DNA of 64,000 nucleotides. Origin: Earliella scabrosa. Its lineage: Eukaryota > Basidiomycota > Agaricomycetes > Polyporales > Polyporaceae. This document shows positions 12,273 to 22,073 of the stretch, piece by piece. Location: the NCBI GenBank assembly GCA_022605405.1, contig JABYQQ010000002.1, forward strand, positions 1,798,001 through 1,862,000, written 5' to 3'. How positions within the stretch are numbered: the first letter of the stretch is position 1; each line of letters begins with the position of its first letter. Made by a program: the position numbers and the translations under genes. The notes below the pieces were generated by a model. The model saw only the letters and a program-made list of their open reading frames with translations. It did no database searches and was not told the DNA's origin.

Positions 12273-13284
12273 CGTTACTGCTCTAGTGTTAGTATATTTG
12301 CTGAGACCATACAGACTGGCGACACATACCATCGATCGGCGCTGATGCGATACCAAACAATGTGGATGATGGGTGGGTTGAGCTGAGAGACGACCGAAGC
12401 CTGAACTTCCGCCTACGGCCCGCAGCAGCACACGCGTGAGAATCTAGAAATCGCTCGGTGTTCACCGCTCGGACAACGTCTTTCGACCTCCATCACAAAC
12501 ACAAACAATGTCTTTGCACCACTCGTGCTAGACTCTGAACGACCTTTGTTTCTATGAGATGCCTATATGTACGACCACCCATCCTCTCCAACACTCATTC
12601 CACAACCGTCCATGCCACTCCCACGAAGCACCCCACATCCTCCCCTGTCTCACAGACAAACTTCTCAACTACTCCGCCACGCTCTGCACGCGAGCCGGCA
12701 CACGTTCGGTGAGTACCCGGTGCATGCGCACTCGCGCTGACTCCAACCTATCTAACATACACTGCCAGGCTGCTGAAGCGTCGGCGTCCACGCCTAGCCC
12801 GCATCGACGCAGCGGTACGTTCAGTGCTCGGCGGTGTTTCCCCGAGACTTATCGCCGTCGCACAGGACATCCGTACGCAGGCCTCTAGGTGCACTTAGGG
12901 CGACAGGTGCCGTCGAAACACTTGATACGGCAACTTTGGGCTTCGCCTCGCCCCCGTCGCCGTCTGTTCGCTCGCGTATGGGACGAGGGGCGGAGGATGA
13001 ATCGTGTCCGTCAGGATGAGCCCGCGCGGGCACGCGGTCTCTGTTTAAGCATGGGCTCGACCAGCGCACGACACGACGACCCCTTCCTTATCGATAGACG
13101 ACAGACGGGGAACGGTGCACGAACGGAAATGGACCACTGGATCCGGTTTCGCGACGCATTCGCGAGCGGCAAGGGAGGTGGCTTCCAGAGCCTCGTGCGA
13201 GCGTTGGCGGGGCGCTGCGGTAGACACCTGGGTGGTGTTAACTAGTGCAAAATTGAGCTTCATCCCACACCTTTGGACCCGTGC
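12273..13284. other. Intergenic, possible 5' relic of a gene
   Basis: Around 12600-12830 there are splice-like signals (GTGAGT at 12712, GTACGT near 12814) and C-rich leader-like sequence, but every joining I tried hits a stop quickly. Nothing else is recognised. Confidence 0.3.
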
Positions 13285-13400
13285 GACATGCCATACATAC
13301 CGCGATAAACCTTTGTGCACTAGTATGGCCGCATGCCCCACTCGACCGTCCGCAAAGCGCCTGACGAACTCGGCCTGGTGCCCGTTTCAGGTTCTCATCA
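13285..13400 (-). pseudogene. Relic of panB (ketopantoate hydroxymethyltransferase)
   Basis: The minus strand over 13350-13400 reads NGHQAEFVRRFAD, matching NGHQAKFVRRFAD near the end of the intact panB at 17029-17921. The segment 13285-13320 (CATACATACCGCGATAAA) matches sequence just beyond the panB stop at about 16985. The roughly 170 bp that separate these blocks in the intact gene are deleted. It is a truncated duplicate of the panB 3' end. Confidence 0.7.
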
Positions 13401-13602
13401 GTGTATTGGTGTGCCCATCCTTCGAACGGCGGCGGTTCAAGGTCGGTACATCAGTCATGAAGACAAGGGTTTTGTACTACGAGGATCTGTGAGTAGTTCG
13501 TTAACAGCCTATTGATCGAGAGCTCCGTGCGGTAAAGTCACTTCCTTCCTCAGGCTCCTTCCTCTCCACGTCCGCCTTCGTGCCAAATGCGTCGGAATGT
13601 AG

Positions 13603-13960
13603 TCACTCCGTAATGCCGCTCCTATGCGATTGCGCGCATTGAATATCACGAGAAGCTAGAAGGACGACAGTGCGGATGAGGTCGATTTTGAAGCGACAAC
13701 ACTGGACGAGTGCGGGCGAGCGCATGTTAGCGGACGGGAACGTGGACACCCGAGTGTTGTCTGCCAGGTCAGTCAACTTACAGATGCTTTCAACGCTTGA
13801 CCGGGATGGGTACATGAACAAGTACAGCACCAACTCGTTTGGGAATGGATCAGGAGTTTCTCAGGCGCACGGCAGGAATTTCGCTCGAGGTGGCATGGGC
13901 GTCTGGGATAGCATATTTTCCTTGCATGAACTGCTCCCTCACTCATCAGCACCATCATAA
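13603..13960 (-). repeat. Orphan upstream block of the 12-Cys gene family
   Basis: Read on the minus strand, this block aligns with the DNA upstream of the five 12-cysteine genes (shared words include GACCTCATC, TTCTAGCTTCTC, ATATTCAATGCGCGC and AGGAGCGGCATTACGG) and with their intergenic spacer. No member of the family follows it. The panB relic lies there instead, so it most likely marks a sixth copy lost by deletion. Confidence 0.55.
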
Positions 13961-14056
13961 TTCATACCACAGTAGGCAAAATATTTTTGACATAATGCGC
14001 TACCCCGACCTCTTGCGCGTTGATAATCGTGCAGCCTCCTGCCCATTCGTTCAGGT

Positions 14057-14833
14057 TCAGCAAGTCTGGATCGGCAAGAAGTCGGGCCGCGGGTCCGGCG
14101 TGCCCTGGCGGTACAGTGACAGGAATCCGTTTGGGTTGACCGCGGTGAAGTACCCGCCCCTGTTGTCGATGAACGTGCATAGGTTCCAGATGCGGTTACA
14201 CCCCTCGGAAAGGCCGCTCCATACCCCGTTCCTGTTAAACCATGGCACACACAGTCAGTAAGTTCTGTAACTATGTGAGCAGTCAATCACTCACGCGCAC
14301 GAATTGCAGTTACACGCCGCGAACGCCGCGGTCGCCTACAGGTAGGAAAAGTATCATCATCGTAACCGGTGGAGGGGCAGACTCATAGACGTACCCGCGT
14401 AAAGACCGTGCAGACGCACGAAGTCGAGCTCGCTGGCCCGAGGGTGACGGAGCCGGGGAGGCCCGAATTGACGCACAGCTGACGGCCGTCGTTCGAGTCC
14501 GGCGCCACGAGCAAGCACCCGTTGTTCTGACGCGCGGCCAGAGCAGGGCTGCTGCCCTGAAGCTCCGCGGCGACGTCGACGGGGACCTTGCAGTTGTAGC
14601 TCTGGAGCTCGGTCGAGTTCGTGAGCGGCATTGCAGCGCAGTCGGGGAGGGCGTCGACGTCGACGGCGGCGGTGGCTGTCGTCTCGAGAGATACGAGGGT
14701 CGGAACCGAGGCGTCGGGGAGGGAGGCCGCGTAGGCATTGCTCTGTGGGGAGAGTGAGCATTCGACGACGGAGAGGAGCGATTGACGTTCGTACCATGAG
14801 CAAGAGCGAGGTCAGGAGCAAGAACTTGGACAT
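14057..14833 (-). CDS. Secreted 12-cysteine protein A
   Basis: Four exons (14795-14833, 14742-14395, 14335-14295, 14231-14057), all phases checked, give 200 residues. The first exon is a 13-residue signal-peptide core (MSKFLLLTSLLLM); the second continues SNAYA, a typical cleavage site. The mature part has 12 cysteines, in the contexts ALPDC, SYNCKV, GCLLVAPD, LCVNSG, CVCTV, ACNCNSC, EGCNRIWNLC and a terminal PIQTC, which would allow six disulfides. The block GGYFTAVNPNGFLSLYRQ is nearly invariant among the five copies. I do not recognise the family. A small, stable extracellular protein is expected; defence, toxin-like or host-interaction roles are all possible and none is shown. This copy is inverted relative to B-E. 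Confidence 0.88.
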
Positions 14834-14987
14834 GTTGGAAGGCGGGTGACGTAGAGCTGTGAGCGGTGATCAGTTTAACCGCGGAGCCTGACGAGCCTCG
14901 ATGGTGCTCACTGTCCGTGTGCAGAACGTGAGCAGGATTCACCAGAGGAGGTGAGCTCTGCAGATCAATGCATGGCGAATGCGCATA

Positions 14988-14993
14988 CTTATA
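14988..14993 (-). promoter_or_regulatory. TATA-like box of gene A
   Basis: TATAAG on the minus strand lies about 155 bp upstream of the gene A start codon. The same motif at the same distance precedes genes B, D and E. Confidence 0.55.
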
Positions 14994-15874
14994 CTATCTG
15001 CGACTCGACGCCTAGCGATCCGTGGGTCAGCAGCTTCACATTTGCCGTGGATGCGGGGTGCAGCTCGTATTGTATTCGCGCCGTAATACCGCTCCTGTGT
15101 GCTCCTGCGCATTTTGCGCATTGAATACGAAGAGGATCTAGAATGACGAAAGCGCTGATGAGGTCGATCTCGAAACACCAACTCTGGACTGCTGTTTCAG
15201 GCCGAGTGCGGACGAATGCGTATGTGCGTTCGGGGAGTGCGGGCACCGAGGGTTTTCCGAGTCGGACCGCGCAAAGGCACTCACCTAAACCCGCCTGCGT
15301 GTGGACTCTTCGTATTGTATATGTAACAGCTCTGGTCGGGTTTTTACTCAGCCTGGCACTCGATAGACAAATTCGTGCACATCATGGGGCGCAAGACCAG
15401 AGTCTGCAAATGTGGGTATGCGTTCAGTCGCGGTCAGGCAATTCAGCAAGAGGCCACTTACAGTCTGAAGCCCGACCAAGACCCGTGCCATCAGCCAAAG
15501 GGGATCTACTTGGCAGCGCTTACAAGTACTCACAATGACCATAATTCCCGTAATCCGACGTTTCGGACATTGGCAATACATTGCATTACCCATATCGGTA
15601 TTCTGACGGGTTGAGATCGGCGGGGGAGGATTGGAGGGCGGTCTGAATACGACCTCCGATTTAAACCATGAATTGATATTGTAGCTTGTGATGCAAGCTC
15701 GACCGAGACAGTCTCCCTCCACCTGCGTACATGCCAATGGCCATTGAACACGCACCATCGCACTGAAACGTTTAAGGGAGTACAACCTGTCATTGCGAGT
15801 GTCACCGCTAGTCGACGGAATGATGGCAAATAAATGGCCGAAGACGGTGAACGAACGTTCGAGGAAGTCTACGC
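14994..15874. repeat. Left arm of the inverted duplication, spacer part
   Basis: This spacer is an inverted, diverged copy of about 20428-21090. For example GCCACTTACAGTCT (about 15450) matches AGACTGTAAGTGGC (about 20622), and RRLAVTLAM is encoded on the minus strand near 15815 and on the plus strand near 20490. The long minus-strand frame over 15348-15878 is not conserved in the other arm, so I do not call a gene. Confidence 0.6.
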
Positions 15875-16372
15875 TCACGCATCGGCAGCTTGAGCGGGTT
15901 CTTTGACCACCACTGGCACTGATGCACTCTCAATCTACAGACCTGTAAAGGCCGGACACGTTATGAGCCGACCATGAAGGAACATGACCACGCACCATGT
16001 CCTTCAGGACACCAGTGAGCGCGGCGCTCGTGGCGGAGGTCCACGAGGCATCCACCGGTCCTGACATGGGCCAACGCCGTCATCTCCGGGCGTGAACGTG
16101 AAGAATTGCCACTTGATCCCGTTCGTGACGGCGCCGTACATAATCGGGAGCCTACGTAGCGTTCAAGCTCTCCGCTCAGCACTAACGCGAACCGCTCCTG
16201 GACCAGCGCGCGGCGCACCTGTTCAAGGGCGGCTACCGCCAGGAGCCATTCCCGCAATACATCGCCCAGGGCCGCTCGGAGGCGGCTGAGGGTGGTAGTA
16301 GTGCGACGTCCGCACCTTCTACAAAGACGATGTCTGACGGGAGATGGGTAGCATGATGCGGTTACCTGAGTA
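15875..16372 (-). pseudogene. PD-(D/E)XK-like family protein, copy 3 (decayed)
   Basis: On the minus strand the order is ALGDVLREWLLAVAALEQ (aligning with LSDALPEAVLHAAALTKRF of copy 2), then MYGAVTNGIKWQFFTFTPGD, then a frameshift just after DGVG that leads to a stop, then an intact-looking last exon (IESASVPVVVKEPAQAADA) ending at 15875. N-terminal exons are absent. It pairs with copy 4 in the opposite arm of the inverted duplication. Confidence 0.65.
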
Positions 16373-16374
16373 TG

Positions 16375-16587
16375 GTCATCTGCACAGTCTGGGTTCCTAG
16401 CGAGTTCAGCGTGCTCTGTCGTAGAACGTGTGGTTTATTCTGACAAGCAGATACTCACCCTTGAGGTTCCCAGCGAGTCTTACATTTTCTTGATGATCTC
16501 GGCGGCGGCTGTAACCTTGGCGGGAGCTGCTGTCATCGCGGCGAACACGCAGCCTGGGCCATCGCGAGCAGATAATGGCGAGTCTAG
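16375..16587 (-). pseudogene. 5' relic of the coiled-coil gene at 29.2 kb
   Basis: The minus strand matches the first two coding exons of the gene at 29235-30381: DSPLSARDGPG, then TAAPAKVTAAAEIIKKM, then a stop (TAA replaces AAA), then SLGT. The start codon is replaced by CTA. The second-exon relic (16375-16422) reads STLNSLGTQTVQM. Homology extends upstream to about 16875, matching 28680-28830. It is a dead inverted copy. Confidence 0.75.
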
Positions 16588-17028
16588 GGTTGAAGCTAGG
16601 GCCTATCGTTGTTAGGGTATCGTGAGATACTGAGTGCGACGGGTTATAGCTGGTTTAACTGGGGAGAGGTCAGCAATCACAAACATCGCCCACTAACGTA
16701 CGAGAATGAAAGGTGACGGGCTACTCCCCCCACAACCGACAGCCCGCACATCTAGCGGACACCCTAAATGGACACCATGCGCATGAGCTATACCAACAGA
16801 GAGTGAAGTGAAGACACCGTTGTCCGTTGACAAGTCAATTGTCAACTCGAGGGCGGTGGGCGTCTGTGTGGCCAAATTAGGCCGTCACGTCGAACGGACC
16901 GCCCCCGGTCCGAAAGGAGCGGGGTTGATGAGGAACTTGAAGCTTAACAACCCACTTCCTGCTGATACAGACACGCTGAACGGCCATACATACCGCGATA
17001 AATTTATGTGCGCTACAACAACAAGAAA
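16588..17028. other. Spacer with inverted homology to 28.7 kb
   Basis: The minus strand near 16700-16870 encodes LSVGIAHAHGVHLGCPLDVR, recognisably related to the plus-strand frame near 28740-28820 (HHASVAHAPDATLGRALDVQ). I treat it as duplicated non-coding or relic DNA. Confidence 0.45.
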
Positions 17029-17921
17029 TCAGTGAGCAGATACATCCAACCCTGGCCCCAGCCCCTCCCTCTCCGCCATCTCCACGAAGCGCTCCCACTG
17101 CGCCTTGGGCATCTCGTAGCTCTCCGCGGGCGCAGGGAAGCTCCGCTCGCGCACCGCGTCAACGTACGCCCTCACGCCCCGCTCGACCTCGCTCCCGACG
17201 TCCGCAAAGCGCCGTACAAACTTGGCCTGGTGCCCGTTCCAGGTGCTCATCACGTCGTCCCACACGAGCACCTGCCCGTCCGTCCCCGGGCCAGCGCCGA
17301 TCCCGATCGTGAGCATGCGTTGGAGGCGCTGAGTCACGTAAGTCCCGAGCGTGTGGGGCACGGCTTCGAGCACGACAGCGAACGCACCCGCGTCCTCGAG
17401 CGCGCGTGCGCTGCGCAGGAGGTCGAGCGCGCCCTCGGCATCACGCGCCTGGACGCGGAAGCCGGAGAGCATGACGTGGCGCTGGGGGAGGAGACCGAGG
17501 TGTGCGACGACGGGAATGCCGACGCGGGTAAGGGCGCGAACGGTGTCCGCGATCTCGGCGCCGCCCTCGAGCTTAACGGCGTCGGCGTGGCCGTCGCGGA
17601 CGAGGCGGACGGCGTTGCGGACGGCGTCGGCGGGGGAGGCGTGGTAGGTGCCGAAGGGCATGTCGGCGAGGAGGAGGGGCGCGCGGGCGCCGCGGGCGAC
17701 GGCGCGGACGTGGTGGAGCATCTCGTCGAGCGTGAGGCGGGTCGTGGAATCGTATCCGAGGCAGACTTGGGCGAGGGAGTCACCAACGAGGGCGATGTCG
17801 ACGCCATGGGCTTCGCAGGCACGGGCGGTAGGGTAGTCGTACGCGGTGAGGACGGTGATCGGGGTGCGGGCGGCGCGGAGGGCGTGGAGGTGCTGGATCG
17901 TGACCTTCTTCCGGAATGAGC
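17029..17921 (-). CDS. panB: Ketopantoate hydroxymethyltransferase (PanB/Ecm31), first exon unresolved
   Basis: This enzyme makes ketopantoate from 2-oxoisovalerate and methylene-tetrahydrofolate, the first committed step to pantothenate and CoA, usually in mitochondria. The exon 17921-17029 encodes about 296 residues with the family landmarks in order: PITVLTAYDYP, DIALVGDSLAQVCLGYDST, LLLADMPFGTY, AVKLEGG, PVVAHLGLLPQ, LTIGIGAGPGTDGQVLVWDD and AKFVRRFADV. It begins after a good acceptor (CTCCAG, 17927-17922) in phase 1, with a stop just upstream in frame, so at least one short 5' exon exists. I could not place it; it would carry the start and any targeting peptide. The C-terminus, DVSAH, is short. 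A broken copy of the 3' end lies at 13285-13400. Confidence 0.9.
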
Positions 17922-19171
17922 CTGGAGAAGCATGTTAGTCTCGCGTTGCTTGTTCGGGCATGGGAAGAGATCGTAAAGTGAGATGGGTCGTGAGGAGAAT
18001 GGTGGAAGTGGAACTCGCTCCATTGCGCCCACCCGCCCGCTCGTCAGAGTTCCTCGCCGCTGACTCCCCTACTACTGAGGATATCCACCCGTCGAGTCAC
18101 CCTACCGCTACACCGTGACGCCTCGGCGGAACGTCTGATGAAGCTCAGGGTGTAGACCCAAGCGGCATTCTAGCTTAATTGGGGGGAATGAATTGCGAGG
18201 CCATGTCGGAGTGCGGCTGGGCGACGGGATGCGTCGTGGCTGGCGCCATAAGCATCGATGAAGAATACTTGCACGCTGAGGCGGGAAGCCGCCGTCGGAC
18301 AATACGGCGGAGCGCCGCTGGACGTCGACCGGTGACCTTCCCAGTGGAACTGGAGCTTGGCCGCGTGTCACCGGCCAAGTTCCACTTCCACTGTTCTCGT
18401 GGGTCGAGTCCGAGAAATGCGGAGAAGGAAAACAGGCGCACGCGTTGTGCTTCTGGCGAGCAGGTTACGTAGGAGAGTAGGACGTACCATTGCCGGCAGA
18501 GGCCTGGCGCTCCTCTGGCCTCGCACTCATCCATCTCCGAACACACCCACGCCCGCGCAGCAGGCCAGGCCGAGCATCAGGAAGCACGGGAGGGCGGCGT
18601 TGGAGAGATCTGAGCATCGTCGAGTCGTGTGCAGTGTCGTCCGCGTCTGGAGGACAGTCTTCCTGTGCGGGCGCGTGGCCGATGGGCGAGATGAGGACCA
18701 GGGAGAGCAGGAATAATGGCTGAGCTTGAGCCAGGCTTGAGCTGTGATCGACACGGAAAATTTGGGCCCCCGAGGCCGACTGACAAATGGCTATGCCCCT
18801 CTCTTGCTGGACCGGACACATCGTGCCAGCTCGGCCTCTCCGAGTCATGCAACCCGCGCTGAATGGGACGACGGCCGGGCCATATGCTCGCAACTCGCTC
18901 GCAATGTTCCTTCCGATAATCAGACGGCGTCGCCCGTTTCAGTCCCCGGTTGCCGGTTCCAAGCGCACTGGTCAAACATCCGGAGTGAGTCCCTGTAGAG
19001 AGATATAGATGGCGCTGGAGGTCGGTTGCACAAGATATACAGAGGCATTTGGCTGGAAGGGGTGTGTACGTCGAGAAGAGCTAGGCAGAGCAAGGCTCGG
19101 GAACTCAAGCAAACCAACAAGGCGCTACAGCTGATAACCGATAGGTGTTGAGGGCCAAGCCACGAGTTATA
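17922..19171. other. Intergenic; panB 5' region and unassigned DNA
   Basis: It must contain the missing panB first exon. On the minus strand, 18735-18660 reads a signal-peptide-like LFLLSLVLISPIGHAPAQ, and 18600-18530, in another frame, reads a hydrophobic tail ending GVGVFGDG and a stop. A small secreted or GPI-anchored protein is possible, but I find no splice that joins the two. Confidence 0.35.
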
Positions 19172-19243
19172 GCCCCTATAGCTCAGTGGTAGAGCGCGCC
19201 ACTCGTAATGGTGAGGTCGGTTGTTCAATCCAGCCTGGGGGCA
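19172..19243 (+). tRNA. tRNA-Thr (CGT)
   Basis: The 72-nt cloverleaf has a 7-bp acceptor stem (GCCCCTA/TGGGGGC with one G-T pair), D-arm GCTCAGTGGTAGAGC, anticodon stem CGCCA/TGGTG, loop CTCGTAA with anticodon CGT, and T-arm GGTTG-TTCAATC-CAGCC. No intron and no encoded CCA. CGT pairs with the threonine codon ACG. It sits alone between panB and the right arm of the inverted duplication. Confidence 0.93.
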
Positions 19244-19269
19244 CTCAGACATGAGGATAATCCCAGTTC

Positions 19270-19274
19270 TTTTT
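19270..19274 (+). terminator. RNA polymerase III terminator
   Basis: A run of five T residues lies 26 nt after the tRNA-Thr 3' end, the expected position and form for Pol III termination. Confidence 0.75.
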
Positions 19275-19893
19275 CTCACCTAAACGTGAAGATCGAGTTG
19301 GTTACTACTGGGTCTTGACAGAACATCAATCCGCTTCCTCCATCAGGCCTGTACAGCTCAAGAGGGCGTCAGAAATGAGCGCCTTGACCGGCGGTGAGGG
19401 GTCCTCCTTATTGCACTTTGTGCATGTCATCTCACGATCACTCTGCAAGTTGAGGGCTCGCTATATGAGTATTTCGACGCACAAACGCACACATCCGACA
19501 GCAATAGGATGCCAATATTATCACATATAAGTTACTTACTGTCGGGCCTCGTCCCAGATTTGGTAGAGTAATAAGCGCCGGGATGTTTGCATTGCTGTAA
19601 GATGGAGATGCTTCAGGAGGCGGCAAGGACTTCTGTTTTGAGTACAGTACCTCAGTACGGTCTGTTTGTGATAGTCAGTTCATTCGTGTTATGGGACCAG
19701 CGCTTGCGCTCACCAAACTAAGTAGCTTATGTTCATAACATATGACTAAGCTACCCGACATGAGGGAGGGAGGGTCCCCGGGAACTCCTTATTTTACTTC
19801 ATGTACCTCCGGTAAGTAATTAAATCTCCTCGTGATGCTCCCGAAGAACTAGAGGGCGGATACTCGTGAGTGCCTTGGAGTGCAATATCCTCA
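19275..19893. other. Intergenic, nothing recognised
   Basis: AT-richer than its surroundings, with no supported gene. The homology of the inverted duplication begins at its right edge. Confidence 0.4.
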
Positions 19894-20427
19894 GGTAATC
19901 GCATTAAGCTACCCATCGCGCGTCAGACATCGTCCTGGAAGGTGTGGACGTCGACTACGACGCGCGAACCCGTTTGGCATAGTACAGGCCAAACCGCCTC
20001 CGAGCGGGCCCTGGGAACTGGGCAATGCCTGGGTTCGGAGGTCGCCGTCGAAAAGCAGTACAGGTGCGTCGCGCGCTGGTCCGGGAGCGATTCGCGTCGG
20101 TGCCAAGCCGAGAACTTGAACGCTCGCTATGTAGGCTGCCGGTTGTGTACGGCGCCGTCACGAACGGGATCAAGTGGCAGTTCTTCACGTTCACGCCCAG
20201 GGAGGACGGCGTTGGAGGGATTCACCGAAGATCCGTACTGGACGCCTCGTGGAGCTCTGCCATGAGGGCTGCGCTCAGTGGTGTCCTGAATAATATGGTG
20301 CGTGTCATATCATTGTCGGTTATAACGTGTCGTCCCTCCCACTGGTCTGTGGATTGAGAGTGCATCGGTGGTGGTTAGAGAGCCCGCGAAGGCTGCTAGT
20401 GCCACGCCTCCGGTGCAAGATCTGTGA
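19894..20427 (+). pseudogene. PD-(D/E)XK-like family protein, copy 4 (decayed)
   Basis: It reads LEGVDVDYDARTRLA, then an in-frame TAG, then VQAKPPPSGPWELGNA (Q-A-K in place of E-A-K), then after a spliceable gap YGAVTNGIKWQFFTFTP and EDGVGG, and a last exon (IESASVVVREPAKAA) ending at 20427. N-terminal exons are missing. It is the counterpart of copy 3 in the right arm of the inverted duplication; the two resemble each other more than copies 1 and 2. Confidence 0.6.
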
Positions 20428-21097
20428 CTGCCGAATTCCTTACTACGTTTGTTCACCCGTCGTGTGTGGACTTCTATCTTTGCGTCGTTTGGCAGTGACA
20501 CTCGCGATGATAAGTTGTCCCCCCGGTGGAACGCGAATGTCGGAGCCGCATCACATGCCATAAGATCAATTCATGGCTAAACTTGGACCACCCGACCAGG
20601 CACGGGTCTCAGTCGAGCTTTAGACTGTAAGTGGCTTCTTGTTGAATCCCCTTACCGCGACTTAACGCATTCCACATTTGCAGATTCTGGTCTTGCGCCC
20701 TATGTTGTGCACGGGTTCACCTATGGAGTGCCAGTGAAAGTATAACCCCGACTGAGCTATGATACAATACTTATCGAGGGTCCACGCGCAGGCGGGTTCA
20801 GGTGAGTACCTTTGCGCAGTCCGAACTCCGTGCCCGCACTCCCCACGCACACATGCGCTCGCCCGCACTCGGTCTGAAACAGCAGTCTAGAGTTGATTTT
20901 ACGTGCTCGATCTCATCAGCGCTTTTGTCGTTCTAGCTTGTCTTCATATTCAATGCGCAGGAGCGCACAGGAGCGGTATTAAGCCGCGAATACAATCACT
21001 CATCGATACGAACGTCCGCCGCGGCTGCACCCCGCCCCACGCTAAATTTGAAGTTGCTCACCCACGGGTCGCCCGGCGTCGATTCGGTCGCAGATAG
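20428..21097. repeat. Right arm of the inverted duplication, spacer part
   Basis: Inverted counterpart of about 14994-15874. From about 20860 it carries the upstream block shared by all family genes (CATGCGCTCGCCCGCACTC, TTCAATGCGCAGGAGCGCAC). Confidence 0.6.
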
Positions 21098-21103
21098 TAT
21101 AAG
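21098..21103 (+). promoter_or_regulatory. TATA-like box of gene B
   Basis: TATAAG, 155 bp before the start codon of gene B, within a block conserved among family members. Confidence 0.55.
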
Positions 21104-21257
21104 TATGCGTATAGACCATGCATTGATCTGCAGAGCTCGCCTCCTGTGGTGGACCCTGCTCACGTTCAGCACATAGACAGTGAGCACCATCCAGGCTCGT
21201 CAGGCTCCACGGTTAAACTGATCAACGCTCACAGCTCTACTTCACCCGCCCTCCAAC

Positions 21258-22073
21258 ATGTCCAAATTCTTACTCCTGACCTCGCTCTTGCTCATGGTAC
21301 TAACGTCAATCGCTGGTCTCCGTCGTCGAATGCTCACTCGCCCCATAGAGCCAGGCCTACGCCGCCTCCCTCCCCGACGCCTTGGTCCCCACCCTCGTAA
21401 CGGTCGAGACGACGGCGACGGCCACCGTCGACGTTGACGCCCTCCCAGACTGCGCTGCGGTCCCGCTCACGAATTCGACCGAGCTCCAGAGCTACAACTG
21501 CAAGGTCCCCGTCGGCGTCGCCGCAGAACTCCAAGCCAGCGCGGGGCTGGCCGCGCGCCAGAACGACGGGTGCTTGCTCGTCGCGCCGGACTCGGACGAC
21601 GGCCGCCAGCTGTGCGTCAACTCGGGCCTCCCGGGATCAGTCGGCCTCGGGGCGGCGAGCTCGACTGCCTGTTCCTGCACGGTTTGGACGCGGGTACGTA
21701 TACGAGTCCCTCGCTGTCGTGGCGGTCACGACGACGATGATGCTGACACGTTTGCCGTTCATCCGTCCAACGCGACTTGTAGGCGACTGCAGCATTTGCT
21801 GCGTGCAACTGCGATTCATGCGGGTGAGCTGTGCGACTAACTGCGCCACTAAAGCCCGCTCACTGACTGATATTTGCGTCGGGCGTACGGTCAAACAGCG
21901 GTGCGACATGGAGCGGTCTGGTCGAGGGGTGCAACCGCATCTGGAACCTGTGCACGTCCTTCGACAACAAGGGCGGGTACTTCACCTCGGTCAACCCGAA
22001 CGGATTCCTTTCGCTGTACCGCCAGGGCACGCCGGACCCGAGGCCCGACTTTGTGCCGATCCACACTTGCTGA
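21258..22073 (+). CDS. Secreted 12-cysteine protein B
   Basis: Exons 21258-21296, 21349-21693, 21783-21823 and 21899-22073 give 199 residues with every junction in phase and the same 39/345/41/175-nt plan as copy C. The signal peptide is MSKFLLLTSLLLM plus SQAYA across the first intron. All 12 cysteines are present. Differences from the other copies include PVGVAAELQASAG, STACSCTV, CTSFDNKGGYFTSVNPNG and the C-terminal PIHTC. Gene B is the mirror partner of gene A across the inverted duplication and the first of four tandem plus-strand copies. Confidence 0.88.

Noticed and set aside
15348..15878. 176-codon minus-strand frame in the left inverted-duplication arm
   Set aside because: The matching DNA in the right arm does not keep the frame, so it is not under coding selection.
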